Below, in pieces: positions 1 through 11,420 of a DNA stretch of 64,000 nt. The stretch comes from Epithemia pelagica. Its lineage: Eukaryota > Bacillariophyta > Bacillariophyceae > Surirellales > Surirellaceae. The position numbers and the translations under genes are program-made. The notes below the pieces were generated by a model. The model was given only the letters and a program-made list of their open reading frames with translations. It was not told the DNA's origin and did not search any database. Numbering within the stretch: position 1 is the stretch's first letter; each line of letters opens with the position of its first letter. The stretch lies in NCBI GenBank assembly GCA_946965045.2, contig OX337234.1, positions 1,736,001 to 1,800,000 on the forward strand. Direction: 5' to 3'.

Positions 1-620
1 AACATGGGTTTCGTATGATTCTCTTGATAACACGTCCAAAAAGGTCTCACTGACACCACAATCCAACACGAAGCTATTCCAAAGTTGATTGCTACATGTC
101 CACGCTCCGCCATCCCTTCGGGCATCATTACTCTCACAGCGGGATAGCTTCCTTTTGAGACACCAATGACTAAACAGTGAATGCCTAATCTTGATTGAGT
201 GAATGCCTAATCTTGGTTGAGTGGCACGATCTCTTTTATCTGGGAAAAATGCAACCGATTCACTCAATGAAACGGAGAAGCCTGACCTTCGATTCATACG
301 AAGCATTTTGCTAGCTTGATAGGATTGATCTAGGCGCCTCTGCACCGTATTCTCCAACCTTTTTTCTTCTCGAATCACCGTATCGTCCACAATTTCCACT
401 TCACTATGTGTCTATTATAAGAAATACTTATCCAAACCATAGGTAACCTTCCATGAATAAGATTCTCACCTTCGTGATATATTCCTATTGGATCGGCATT
501 GTGGTTGTGCGTCAAGGAAGTCGTTGCACTGCTTTTTGGTATTGATATCACATATGTTTTCTTGTTTTTCTTGGTCCACATATTTCTGTGCTTAAAGGTT
601 ATTCCATGCAAAGCATATAT

Positions 621-876
621 ATTTCCTGAATAAGTTTGCCGCGTTTTCCCGCCATTGGTATCTGTTCATGTTTGCTGGATGTAGTTGTGAAAAAATTCCT
701 GTTTTCTTTTTCATTGGTTGCGTGGAAAAGACAGGCTATAACCAATATATTTCCTAAATAAGTTTGCCGCGTTTTCCCGCCATTGGTATCTGTTCATGTT
801 TGCTGGATGTAGTTGTGAAAAAATTCCTGTTTTCTTTTTCATTGGTTGCGTGGAAAAGACAGGCTATAACCAATAT
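621..876. repeat. 128-bp tandem duplication, two copies
   Basis: Two head-to-tail copies (621-748 and 749-876) differ by about one base (tcctgaa versus tcctaaa). There is no convincing coding content. Such close copies imply a recent slippage or unequal exchange event. Confidence 0.9.
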
Positions 877-1319
877 CGCTATTGATCCACATGAATGAGA
901 ATCACGTTGAATACCGATCATTTTGTAGTCACGCACCAGTACCCACTTCTCCGTAACATTCTTTTTTCACATATCTTTGATGACGGCCGGCTTTGTGACG
1001 TTGTCCAATCCTTTATGTCCAAATTTCCAAAGCACAAACTTGGTTACACTGGACCAAGTCTTATGATTCGTCTTTTCCATTCCATCATAGACAATAGTCC
1101 ATTTCTCATGGAGTATTACTTGCAATATGAGCATTTTGTTCTAAGGAGCATATAGTAAAGGTCCAGGAGGATATCCAGACATTCGTGAAAGATATGCCAC
1201 TGATTGCCGAAGAACTAAAGGAAATATGGGCGAAGTCAGAAGTTATAATCCAACTGAACTCAAGAGAAGTATCAGGATGAGCACTACCTATATAGTAAGA
1301 AAGGGGAGTTTAGAGTACC

Positions 1320-1396
1320 CCGGGTATGGTACAGTGGTAGTAGATGACTGGCCTTAGGTCAAGGCACTGGGTTCGATTCCCGGTTGCCCACTTTTT
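1320..1396 (+). ncRNA. tRNA-like pol III element (degenerate tRNA or SINE head)
   Basis: An A-box-like TGGTACAGTGG lies at 1327-1337 and a consensus B box GGTTCGATTCC at 1370-1380, 32 bases apart as in tRNA genes. A T5 pol III terminator follows at 1392-1396. The T arm folds (CTGGG with CCCGG) and an anticodon-like stem TGACT/GGTCA is possible. The loop lacks the usual U33, and the acceptor strands pair at only about five of seven positions. A tRNA pseudogene or SINE head is therefore more likely than a working tRNA. Confidence 0.4.
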
Positions 1397-1527
1397 AAGG
1401 GTATTTCTAGACTATTCTAGCCTAGCTATGTCGTGTATGTTCATTCCTGCTGTTAAGAAGCAGCCTACACTCTGTACACTTCGACCTTAGAACCGCTACC
1501 AAAGCCCAACGAAAGGAATATGCGAGG

Positions 1528-1818
1528 GTGGCGGCTGCCAAAGAGAGGAGGCAAACAGGCCGAGTGGGCCCCGAATTTACAGAGCAGGAGAAAAATTTGC
1601 TTGAGACGTCGTTGGATAGTGCCGAGGGAGGGAGCCCATCGAAGCGATGTCGGGTAAGTTTGCCGAAAAAGAAAAAGGCACCCCCAAAAAGTCCGGCAAT
1701 GGAGAAGACAGAGAAAGGGAAGGGTGGCACGACGGTCGTGGATGTGACTGTGGTGGCGAGACGATTCGACCGGTCGGACTATCAAGGGCAACTCACGCGG
1801 GTTGGACAACGAAAGTGA
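1528..1818 (+). CDS. hypothetical basic protein fragment
   Basis: This open frame of 96 codons has no recognised family. It is rich in Lys/Arg, with a KRCR...PKKKK cluster (about residues 39-52) that resembles a nuclear localisation signal, preceded by an acidic stretch. The frame stays open upstream to about 1440 without a clear ATG, and the first codon here is GTG. It is followed at 1854 by a coiled-coil ORF in another frame, so the two may be remains of one DNA-binding or gag-like protein. Function unknown. Confidence 0.25.
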   Translation: MAAAKERRQTGRVGPEFTEQEKNLLETSLDSAEGGSPSKRCRVSLPKKKKAPPKSPAMEKTEKGKGGTTVVDVTVVARRFDRSDYQGQLTRVGQRK

Positions 1819-1853
1819 GTAGACTCAGGCAGAGGACACTGTGAGCTACAGAT

Positions 1854-2033
1854 ATGATGGGGAACGAGATAAGGGAGATGGAGGAATTGATTGCGGAATT
1901 TAACCATATGGCCGGGAGGCAGGCGGAGATAGTGGAGGTGATGGAAAAACTGGGGCGGATGGCAGAACAACAGGTGGAGATTGCAGACCGACTGAACCAG
2001 CTGAAGATTGCGAGCAAGGAGAGGTTGCAGTGA
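1854..2033 (+). CDS. 59-residue coiled-coil ORF
   Basis: ATG at 1854, TGA at 2031-2033, with an in-frame stop just upstream at 1842. The product is almost entirely heptad-like and rich in Glu, Met, Leu and Ile (for example EIREMEELIAEF and VEVMEKLGRMAEQQVEIADRL), which predicts one continuous amphipathic helix. No family is recognised. It sits 36 bp after the basic ORF ending at 1818 and may be its displaced C-terminal part. Confidence 0.3.
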   Translation: MMGNEIREMEELIAEFNHMAGRQAEIVEVMEKLGRMAEQQVEIADRLNQLKIASKERLQ

Positions 2034-2199
2034 GCAAGAGACTAGGCGGTAGGGGGAGCGGCCATGGAGGCGGTGTGGAGCCGCGCAAACGGGGAGGATG
2101 TGTCACCACGCAACCGCTGGGTTGGCGAGTTGGGAGGAAGTCAGTAGGCGGTGCGAGTCCTTGTGGGCGACGAATAAGTCATGATGCTCAGCAGCCACC

Positions 2200-3097
2200 T
2201 CAGAGGTTGAACCCCACACTCTTTGCATGGTTTCTGTGAACAACTTCATGTTTATAATCGTCAGCCGATGGGAAGAGTTGCTGCTTGTTCTTTGCTTTCT
2301 TGTACACTGGGTCTTCCTTAGGATCACAAAAGTGTCTATTAGCCTCACCTTGGAGACCATAGCACATGGCTTCAAGGGTCGTCTCTTGTTGTTGGTCATC
2401 GCTGTTATGATAATGTTGCTCACAGACTGATACCACTGAAAGCAGCTGTCGGTTACTGTCAGCAGGGGTGCTTTGGTGGTCGACTGTTCCCTTGCAACAT
2501 TTCTTGCAGTTATTGCAAGGGAAGGGTCCAATCTGTTATATTGTGGTGAAGACGAAGAGTCTAAGGTTGGGATTGTTGCAGCGTCATTTCCACTGGCCCA
2601 TGGCATCAAGTTTCACCATCTGCTTTTCTTTTCGATTCCAATGCATCCACAATGCACCCTCGGGCTCTGATGGAGTGCCATCATTGAAGTAGATATTACA
2701 CAGATGGAGACCTGGAGGAAAGACAATGTCATAGGTCTTTTTATTCGTCGCTTGTTGTTGATGAAAGGACTGTACATTGGCCTGGTGCACAGCCACGCTT
2801 TCAAGGTCCGATGTTCCAGGCAGGTACAAATCAGTAGTGCAATCCATTATTTCGTGCGACAGCTTTGGGACCGAAAAGAACATTCTTTTCCATGGGTGAC
2901 ACACGACCTGTGTAGCGCCCATGTGTGAAATCAACTGGGTTGATAGAACACCTTGACTGCCGAGAGAAGCTTTTCCTCCAAGACAGATCCTCTGTCATCT
3001 GTAATCTCGTACAGTGACGACTCGACCAATTCAACATAGAAAGGCCCGTGTATAGTCGTCTCAGGCTCCCAGACAAACCTTTGGTATATGCCTGCAA
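2200..3097 (-). pseudogene. decayed unknown coding region
   Basis: Several minus-strand frames read like protein but are broken. A 116-codon frame (2584-2934) has ordinary residue composition, with runs such as IVFPPGLHLCNIYFNDG. A second frame upstream reads WEPETTIHGPFYVELVE. They do not join without frameshifts. I do not recognise the family. The frames upstream of 2584 (towards 2200) are stop-rich. Confidence 0.25.
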
Positions 3098-3536
3098 TAG
3101 AACAAGATAGGTAAATCCTCCATCAAGTCCAAGTCAAAACCCGTCAAGCATCGCTTTGTCAGCCACAAGGAGAAGAATCATCCAGCTCCAAAGTGTTCTC
3201 GTTTTGGTTTTTTTTGCTTCCTACACAGACGAGACAGAGAGTGTGTATGTGGAAAAGTCACTGTGTGTGTTATCGATATACCTTTTTTGAATCTCTCGTC
3301 CATGAGATTGATGTCAAACAATCTGGGTGAATCAACTCCAAAAATTTTTTTGAATTATTGAAACAATCATCTAAGAATGGTACGTCAAGAGAAAAGCGTT
3401 GTTGAGTCGACAATAGTAATCAAAGACTCATTTTATGGTTGTCTTATTGCCACTAAAGTCTGTTATCCGATCAATAAAGTAGCCTCTTCCTATTATACGG
3501 AATGGAGACATTAAACCCCGCCGATTTCACCATACA

Positions 3537-4095
3537 GTGGAAAGGCCACCAACCATATCCGTCGCCACGGCATCACACAATTTGCCAGTTGCTTCCCGAG
3601 ACAATGAATCTAATCAAGCAACCAATACTCGATCGGAAGAGTTGTCGGATGAAAATCAAGATTTGGACAGACCAAGAGTCCTGTTGGAATACCCCCGAAA
3701 TTTCTTCAATCAAGAAACTGGTGTAGGGCCCACGACTGAAGAACAGGCATGTCTCTTTTGAATTGTTAAGTGGATGACACGCATAACGGAACTCACGAAT
3801 GCCACGACAACTGATGGTCAAGATAACCCGGTACCACCCAAGAAGGTGTCAAGTCTTGCTGACTGGGAAAGCCACAACGGAATGTTGCTCGAATACCTGG
3901 CCAAGCATTGTAACCCGACAACAGCGGTGCCACTTACCTACGTAGTGCGTGAACAGTCCGACGTAGCGGACGAGGCACTAGGCAAAACCTATGACACCAT
4001 TGATGATGATCTCATTGCTACGACGAAGCATGAGGGGGATCGGTACAAGGTCGATCGACGTCGTGTCTATGAACTGTACTATCCCATCATCTTTG
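3537..4095 (+). pseudogene. Ty1/copia Gag fragment (diatom type)
   Basis: One frame runs from 3537 through a single TGA at 3759-3761 to about 4095. It contains LLEYPRNFFNQETG, then VPPKKVSSLADWESHN, then PLTYVVREQSDVADEA and YDTIDDDLIATTKHEGD. I recognise this order from the N-terminal Gag of diatom copia elements (established by family recall, not by search). A closely similar LTYILREQSDV block opens the copia at 11.9 kb, so both belong to one family. The fragment stops where an oppositely oriented integrase begins, which marks a rearrangement breakpoint near 4095-4128. Confidence 0.6.
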
Positions 4096-4124
4096 ATGGA
4101 CCAGCTTGGACCTTCGTGCCACAT

Positions 4125-5151
4125 TCCTGTTGTGTATGGGCGACTGGCCCAAGTAGACACCCACTCTGGCTCGATTCTCCCATTTGTTGTATGGCTTGTT
4201 GCTTTGTAATCGTTTGTCCAACACGTAGACCGGGCACCCGAAGGGCTTCCAATGCCTTTTGTTGGTGTTTACTGCCGTTTGGGAGAAGAGTTGGAGTGGT
4301 GATTGTTTCGATTTGTGTTGCATGTTTGGTGACGCGTTGATACAATCGTTTGCATGGCGTACTATGTAGTATGGCCACAAGTTGGCCGTTATTGCCTGCA
4401 AGTTGGCCGTTATTGCCTGCGGCCATCGCTTGTTCGCGTGCAGGAGCATCGTACGCACCATTCCTTGTAGTTCCCTTATCCTGCGTTCCGCCTTGCCATT
4501 GGAATGATGAGCGCCCACAGCGGCGAAAGTGAGGTCCTGCCCCTGGTAGTGGCATGCCTTCACCCATCCGTGTGCCTTGAAGATGCCATTATTGGCATGG
4601 TAGGCATGCATAGTCACTCCTCTGTTGATGGCGTATCGTTCGAAGGCTCGCTTCCCTTGTAGCGTTTCTTCTACGGTTGAGGTCTTTTGTAGGAACACAA
4701 AGCCCAGCGACGTTGCTTGGTCGACGTAGACCGTTGCGTATTTGTATCGTTGTTTCGTTATGAAGCCCGTCATTTGGGCTACCAATCCTAGTGTTGGGGA
4801 CACCAATTGGTCGATCGATACTACCATTCCTGGCTTGCTTGGTGGTTCTTTGTTCGTCCATTCTTTTGACGATCTTGTTCGCCATGCCCTTATTTGTGGC
4901 CTTGTCGTATTGGCATGCCGAACAAACTGGTATGTGGCATTTTGCCAATCGCTTTGGGAGGATTCCGTCCTTGGCCATTTGTTGCAGCTTGGTGAAGGGC
5001 AAGTGCCCGAAATCATAGTGATATCGGAGCAGTTCCACTTCTGTCGTTGGATGTCGTTCCTCCTCGTGCGGGATGATGTCTGGTGGAGGTGGACGCCGAC
5101 ACATGTCGTAGTGCACAATAGATTTCCACCGTACAGGTCAGTTCGAGCCAC
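4125..5151 (-). pseudogene. Ty1/copia integrase fragment with lost catalytic Asp
   Basis: The minus-strand frame reads through the integrase core: VSIDQLVSP (first Asp), YHANNGIF where family members have an Asp (AAT instead of GAT), and HHSNGKAERRIR (catalytic Glu). It then runs into the C-terminal GCPVYVLDKRLQ and KWENRARVGVYLGQSP region. The Asp-to-Asn change should inactivate strand transfer. An 18-bp in-frame tandem duplication (about 4378-4415) repeats six residues between the core and the C-terminal region. The frame continues from 4124 to 4087, but the copia similarity ends near 4127. Confidence 0.7.
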
Positions 5152-5172
5152 CCGGGATAGTGCTATCTGTCG

Positions 5173-5815
5173 TCACCCAATAACAGCCAATGCCAAACCT
5201 GAGAAGGTATAACTCTCTGGCTTACTCAACACATAGCCAATCATTGCTGCAACCTTCTCTCTCTTATGTGTCGGGACCCTGAGACACGGCGTTGATCGGC
5301 TGTCAAGAATGAACCCCGTATACTCTTGGATCTGCCGAGGAGGCTTCAATTTCTTCGGGTGACAAAGCATCCCCACTCGTACAGTTGCGTCCAAGAAAAA
5401 GGTCAACGCCGCCGCCGTGCTCTCGTAGTCGGGCCCATTTAGTTTGAAAGCATCTACATGGACCCACAATCGTACCGCGGGTGCCCGATTTGGCCAAAGC
5501 ATGACAATCCCATACCCCAGGCCTGGGGTATACCCTTCTCCGCGAAAACCAGTCCACCAACAATCTGCCTTTGTACGGCGGCCAAATATTTCGTGCTGTT
5601 CTTTCAAAAGTCGAAGGAAAGCTAACCCATACCGTCCTGCCAACGCAGGAGAGTTCGTTGCGCCCATGGGAAGGCCTCCGTAGACGTATAACAGTCCACT
5701 GATTGGGTGCAAGGTTCCCATATAGGGTTGGTCCAGCAGATGTGTCTTGAATTGATAAAAATATTTCCATGCATTTACCACTGCTGTATATCCCCTGGGT
5801 ACATTTGTGACAGGA
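5173..5815 (-). pseudogene. DIRS-like reverse transcriptase fragment, catalytically dead
   Basis: The frame contains KYFYQFKTH, GGLPMGATNSPALAGRYG and HVDAFKLNGPDYEST, then the thumb-like FLDATVRVGMLCHPKKL and EYTGFILDS. This is the motif order of the DIRS/tyrosine-recombinase retrotransposon RT. The catalytic box reads HVDA instead of the expected VDD (GCT codon), and the motif A position before KYFYQF reads Asn where I expect Asp. Both changes would abolish polymerisation. It abuts the copia integrase at about 5150-5215 and an unrelated plus-strand fragment at 5817. Confidence 0.6.
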
Positions 5816-5816
5816 T

Positions 5817-6337
5817 GTGCGCAGTGCGGTTCAAATAGACTGGGTCCCCGACACTCACGTCGTTCTGCCCTCCCTCTTTCATATTACAGATTATCCTGTA
5901 TTCCCCGGGCTGACCGGGTTTAGGGATGGCTCAGCTGGGGCTGGAGAAGAGGAAAGCACCACTGATGGCCGGTTGATTGTCGACCGTGGTGTGTTGCTCT
6001 TTCAACGAACCTTTGTGTCTCAATTCAACCCAAATGTACTCTCAACTCGCCTATTTAGTCGCGATCGAAAGGATGATTCGATTCAAACAATCAACTTGAG
6101 AATGTGATTCTTCGCTCGAGCAGTGGCAGAGTGATCAAAAGCAGGATTGTCATGAATACAACCCACTCACTCAACACAGTGATGACAATGGATCCAATGG
6201 CTGTCACTGTGAAGATGAGTGTTGTGGGAGCAACGACTCTCTTGAACCTAATCAACCAGAAGCTTTGTCACCACATGAAGCACAAGGACGACCAGCTTGC
6301 TTCCAACATGATCGCGGTAAAGAAGCTTAACTTGTAG
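5817..6337 (+). pseudogene. unknown repeated protein family, copy A
   Basis: The first frame (5817-6107) contains GRLIVDRGVLLFQ. A second frame (6104-6337) contains HSLNTVMTMDPMAVTVKMS followed by VVGATTLLNLINQ. The same two blocks recur in the same order at 46.9-47.4 kb, and the second block recurs at 21.8 kb on the minus strand. A frameshift separates the blocks here. No known domain is recognised. Recurrence points to a mobile-element protein or a multicopy gene family. Confidence 0.4.
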
Positions 6338-7010
6338 AGCGAGAGTATAATACTTTTCGCGGCGTTTCTGCATGTAGAAAGGAGCGAGCAAAATCCACGC
6401 GAAAGGGGGCAACTGGGTAGCGGGAGGATTCAATGGCTGCCGCGAGAAGATTGACGGCAGCGACCTCAGCTGCGGCGGCACGATTATCAGTTCCTGCGTA
6501 GAGGAAAACTTGTCGAAGCCGGTCGCTATTTAAATGACTGGGTGTGTGGAGGTGCAAGACGGGCGACGAGTTGTGTAGGGTAGGTTTGGATGGGATCAAC
6601 AAGGAGCAGTTTGGTAGGGAGGGCAATGATTCAGAGAAATGCCCATTGGACGACATGAGGGGGCAACTGTTCGGTGTCTTGGTAAAGGAAACGATCGTAG
6701 GTGAATTGCCCCAGTTCTTTGGCAACTTGGCGGATGGTGGGATGATAGGCGGAAGGGGCCAGAGAAGAATGGACATACTATAGTCTCGTACTGGTAAACC
6801 AGGTAGGGTTATCAATTAGAAGGCACCATGGGGAGCTTGGGGTGTCTACCAATGGGGTGTCCCAAGCTTGACGTTGTGTGGCCAGCAGATTAAATGTCTG
6901 GGATTGGTAGGAGGTGGCCGGGGATGGGTGATAACGTGGTGGAGCTTGGGCAGGGTAAGGATTTTGTTGGGGAATTATTGGTGAGGCGTTGGAATAGCCG
7001 GCTGGAGAAC
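6338..7010. other. no gene recognised
   Basis: Short overlapping ORFs only. None shows a recognisable motif or a repeat relationship to other parts of the window. Confidence 0.5.
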
Positions 7011-7165
7011 TGGAGTGGGAAAGGTGCAGGGAGAAGGGTGTTGGGGAGGGACTTGGGACTGTGGCTGTGGGAGAGTTAGGGTAACCTGGAGTGGGAAAGG
7101 TGTGGGGAGAAGGGTGTTGGGGAGGGACTTGGGACTGTGGCTGCGGGAGAGGTTGCGGGAGAGGT
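7011..7165. repeat. 76-bp G-rich tandem duplication
   Basis: Two copies of a G-rich unit, starting at 7011 and 7087, share gggagaagggtgttgggg. The second copy ends in a small GGTTGCGGGAGA repeat. The strand is almost free of C runs and could form G-quadruplex structures. Confidence 0.8.
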
Positions 7166-8365
7166 TGCGGGGGAGGAATGACGATGGGTTGATCCTCCCT
7201 GCCTGATCAGCTACACCCAGCTTGTTTGTTCTCTCCTTCTGGTTTATTCAACAACTCTGTTCCTGCCACTGCCTACCCTAACCAGTACAACTACAACCCT
7301 TTCCTTGGTTGCAACCCTTTCCTTGGTTGACGATAGCGATAGCCCCACCCCTCCAAGAAGTCTCTATAGTAATGAAGGACTTCTAACAAATAGGGAAAAG
7401 CTTAAAGCAATGTTTTTAGGAGTCAATCTACAAACAGACTAGATTGACCCACCTGAAGAACTACATACTTGCTACATTGTGTATGGTGAACACTAGTAAA
7501 GTAACAAATATCTCAACTGGTTGTGAACCAAAACAAGGCTAATCAACTCATTATGCTTCCTTCTCTATCTGAGTACTTGATCACAGGTGGACAACGCGAC
7601 AAGGTGACCGTGCAGTCACCCCGCCAAGGATCCAACCACGGCCGACGAAGTATCCCCTTCATCCAGTGGCTTCGGCAGTTTTGACTGGGTAACTGACCAT
7701 GACACTCAAGCCCAACAGGAAACTAAATGAAACCTGTTACCTGGCTCTTGTATGCAGCCATGGATCTGGTGTGATAGGTCCTCAAATGGAGACAGAGGGG
7801 ATGCATGCACTGTATGGTGCTCTTGATTGTTTTGGGTTGCAGCAGTGACTCCCCTTCAGGAGGCATTGAGACATCAGGGGAACTCCAAGTCAGAATAGTT
7901 TGCCCTGGTGTGGAAATATTTGATGAGGAAGTCCTTCTTTCCTCCTTGTTTATCATTACCTCTTGAGTCTTGGCAGGGTTCGTCCCACGAGACAAATCCG
8001 TAGCAGTCAAGGTGAAGGGGAAGTCCTTTGGACTTATAGAATTTCTGAATTGAATTTCTGAATTGAATTTCTGAAGAAATGCATTCTTCCCGTGTCCACG
8101 TTTGCAAACTTGGCAGCGACACACAAAAAGATCAAGCTGCTTATGGCCATCCCTTTTGACCTTCTTGCAAAAGGTACAATAGTACTAAGGGCTCTTCACC
8201 ATTGAATGGTCTATTTTAGTCCACACAAAAGTTCACACACAGCATCTAGATATATAATACTAGACATTGTATTAGGCACAGAAGAGCTGATCAGCCTAAC
8301 CTACCATCACGGTCCCCCTTCACTAGTAGATATTGGAGTGCATGTATTGCTCAAGAGCCATTACC

Positions 8366-8597
8366 GGGGACATCCATCCCACTGAAACATCCACTTCTTG
8401 CAAATTAATATCACCTCTTACCAAATAGGAAAAGCTTTAAGCAACATCCTAAACAAGTCAATCTAGTTTTTCAATCTAGTTGGGGACATCCATCCTACTG
8501 AAACATTCACTTCTTGCAGATTAATATCACTTCTTACCAAATAGGAAAAGCTTTAAGCAACATCCTAAACAAGTCAATCAAGTTTTTCAATCTAGTT
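8366..8597. repeat. 116-bp tandem duplication, with a diverged third copy upstream
   Basis: Copies at 8366-8481 and 8482-8597 share the aataggaaaagctttaagc core and differ at a handful of positions. A more diverged version of the same core lies at about 7390-7450. The surrounding DNA (7166-9130) has no convincing gene. Confidence 0.8.
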
Positions 8598-9134
8598 TAG
8601 TGTAAAAGGTGAGACCACCATTGTTCATAAAACAGAACTGGATTGCCCTATGAAACAAATGAGTGTGTCTTGATGATATCAATAACTAGTTCATGAACAA
8701 GAACACTTCAACTGTAACAAGAATACAAACAAGAAAAAGCTCTAGGGTACAATGTCCAAGTAAACAAAGAAAGCAAGGTGACTCGAGCGGGCACCCAAGC
8801 AACAAGTCCACTATCACTCTCATTTTCCCCAAAAAATATTTATCCCATAGGTTTATAGTTTCTTTTCTTCTTCTTTTTGACCAGACTAGATTGGTCAGTC
8901 ATATTTCTAGGCTGTTGTTTGATTGCTGTTTTCTTTTGCAACATGGCAGTTTGCCATTTCTGGGAATCATAGGATAGTTGACTGTTTATATTACGTCAGA
9001 TGGGCTATGGTCTACAACTGATGGTTTTTCATTCCAGTCCTTTCCATATACAATGAGGAGAGTATTTGTGGGCAGATGGGGGAAGATATACAATGCATTC
9101 ATGTGAAAGCCATTCTTGTAAAAATTGTTACAGC

Positions 9135-9781
9135 ACCATCCTTGATGGCAAAAACCCCGTGACCGCAAAGAGCTCCTAACCGACAATATACTGCAGTGCC
9201 TACAATCTATTGCACTTAAGTCCAACCCAACTACCCTTCCAGCCACTCTCTTCGACTGGGTTTGTCTTGGACTGTTCACTGGTTCCCGCGCCAGTGAGTT
9301 CACTCAAACCAGCGTCACCAAATATCGCTTTGCTCCTGTGCCCAACTGCCCTACAGTGCCACAGTGGACTGGTCTACCCATTGCTTTCATTGCCTCCGAT
9401 TTTGCCTTCCTCACGTACACTGATACCGTGATTCCGTTCTTTCACGCCCCTGAAACAGACGTTACAAAAATCACCGCCGTCCAAATCCGCTTTCGTCATG
9501 ATAAAAGCGCGAATAACTTCACCAAGAGTATCTTTTCTCGCTCCAATCACCCCATTCTCTGCCCGGTCCTTGCCGCTCTCTCCATCTCCCGCCGCACCGT
9601 TTCCCTCAACCTGGGTGCACATCTACCCCTTGCTTTGTATTACGACCGCAAACGAAAACTTGCATACCTCCGCTCTACCGATATCGTCACGGCCCTACGA
9701 GCGGCCTGCCTCACGGCACACCCCAATCCATCTAACTATCACCGACTTCATGCCCACCTCCTTGTGTGTACTCTTCAGTGA
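9135..9781 (+). pseudogene. tyrosine recombinase fragment (DIRS-type integrase)
   Basis: Read in the frame of 9338, an open stretch from about 9135 contains LFTGSRASEF, which carries the first catalytic Arg of tyrosine recombinases. It continues through VQIRFRHDKSANN and the region leading to RLHAH, where the His-x-x-Arg box is expected, but then breaks off with VCTLQ and a stop. The C-terminal nucleophilic Tyr is missing. A DIRS-like RT lies 3.4 kb upstream on the other strand, so the same element class is present, but the two are not obviously one element. Confidence 0.5.
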
Positions 9782-10037
9782 ACGTATTACATACATCAAT
9801 TATTTAGAAGTGTACTACTCAGTGAACGTATAGCTAACGTCAGTTAGTTACAAGTCACTGTGGTCGATCGGATGAGAAAATCAGACTATGCAATATGAAA
9901 ATGTTCAACTTCTCTTCACTTGACACTCCGAATGCTTGTCAATGTGCTGCTTCAGGTGGCACTTACCCAGTTGTCCCTCCAAGCTTCATCATTGTGATCT
10001 AAAGATGTGTCCATTTGATCATCATTGTTCTCCAAAG

Positions 10038-10241
10038 TCATGTCCATTTGAAAAGAACATCCGCTTCATCTTTATCATTGTAGGACATGTTGTCATCATG
10101 GCCAGGTTCCATGATATTGTCAAATGTGACAATCATTGTCAGTGTGAATTCAACATGGTTGTCTGCGTCTCCACAAAGGAATTCCTTGTGAGAGATGGGG
10201 GTAGTCAAGGAACCTGCCAATTTATTCCAATCCAATACCAA
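10038..10241 (-). pseudogene. repeated unknown protein block, minus copy
   Basis: The frame includes TTPISHKEFLCGDADNHVEF and TLTMIVTFDNIMEP, ending with MSYND. A plus-strand frame at 16.9 kb carries the same block with conservative changes (TTPISHEDFLCGNTDNHVEF). Preservation of protein sequence between the two copies suggests the block was coding. Function unknown. Confidence 0.4.
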
Positions 10242-10902
10242 AATTTATTTCAATCCAATACCAATCACAAAGTCTTATACATCCGTCCATTTGTGCATCT
10301 TGGCTTTGCGCCAGCTTCTGAGGAATAGTCCCCGACTTTAAGGTCAGTGTTTGCCCTATCCCATTTATTGGTGGATAACCCTGAGGGGAACCACCGTTTC
10401 ATGCTTTTCTGTGTCAGAGTGTTGAACAACAGATGGGCATGACAGTGACACAGACACCTCATGCAACCACAGCAGCCGGACCATCCTCTGTGGCACGGCC
10501 AGCTCTACCAAGGAATCCATATGCAAAGAAAGCATTCAAGTAGATAGTATTAAGTAAGTAGTTACTGTGTGTCGGTGTAAAGACCATCATCAAAAGACCC
10601 ATCGAAGAGTCATCTCACAAAAAAATCTAATCACGTCTCACCAAAAATATTAGGCCCAAAGAAGGGTCATTTCACACAAAAAGCTGACCCAGTCACACTT
10701 GTCTCATCATTAGGCTTGTTCCTCTTCTTGTTGTGTGAGGAGACCGCTCCAACTCCTCGACGTTTATCACGTCTCTCTCGAGCATCTCTGACTTGTTGTC
10801 TTTCTTCTCCGGTCAATTTGGCCCACTCATTGGGTTTTGGTTCTATTGTTCTTGCCCTTTCCTTTATTTGGAGTGGCATTCACCGACAAGATGCGAGCTT
10901 GC

Positions 10903-11415
10903 TTATGGCTTCCAGCACCAAGAACCCTTGCTGAAGTTCGAAGCATTTTCAAAGGTTGCACGTAGTGTTGGAGTTGCGAGGATCTGATTCTTCGCACTTT
11001 CCAGCGTTGGATCGTTCCCTCCTGTCATAAGGAGGCGCGCTTTGCGTTCTTCACGAACAATCTCTCCAGTGGATTCCAAAACAGTAAAAGCAGGGTAAAC
11101 GGGTAGACTGAAGATCGGGATCAGGGTGCTCAATTCAAGTAGCAAGGACTCGTAGGACATAGGGAGAAGATGCCCCAAGATGGTTTGATGTCAGTGTCCA
11201 AAGGTGCAGAGGCACTGTATATGTAAGAGGCCCTGTTTGACAAAGAGATCCGGTATCGCCAGCCCTTGGAGAGTGTGTGGTGCATGAACTAACGCTCGGG
11301 GGAAATGCCGGTTCACCTGAATATGTGGCAGAGCCACCTTCAGCAAGGACCTTGTAAGACTGTCACTCAGCACGCTCACAGGGGCGACTGGTACTGTGGC
11401 CGGTTCTACTGTCAA
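10903..11415 (-). pseudogene. LINE-type retrotransposon C-terminal region
   Basis: Two minus-strand frames (11191-11415 and 10903-11178) read LLKVALPHIQVNRHFPRALV, LQGLAIPDLFVKQGLLHIQ and LLPMSYESLLLELST. These resemble the region after the RT domain in diatom and fungal LINE polyproteins (HFPRA.V ... GLGIPDL). A frameshift or stop separates the two parts, and no RT domain remains beside them. Confidence 0.45.
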
Positions 11416-11420
11416 TCGCG

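Noticed and set aside
1815-1851. GTGAGT...CAG intron between the basic ORF and the coiled-coil ORF
   Set aside because: 37 nt is too short for a normal spliceosomal intron and the splice would not enter the coiled-coil frame.
4096-4340. C-terminal part of the plus-strand ORF 3774-4340
   Set aside because: It lies opposite the copia integrase, so it is antisense to real pol sequence; Gag similarity ends near 4095.
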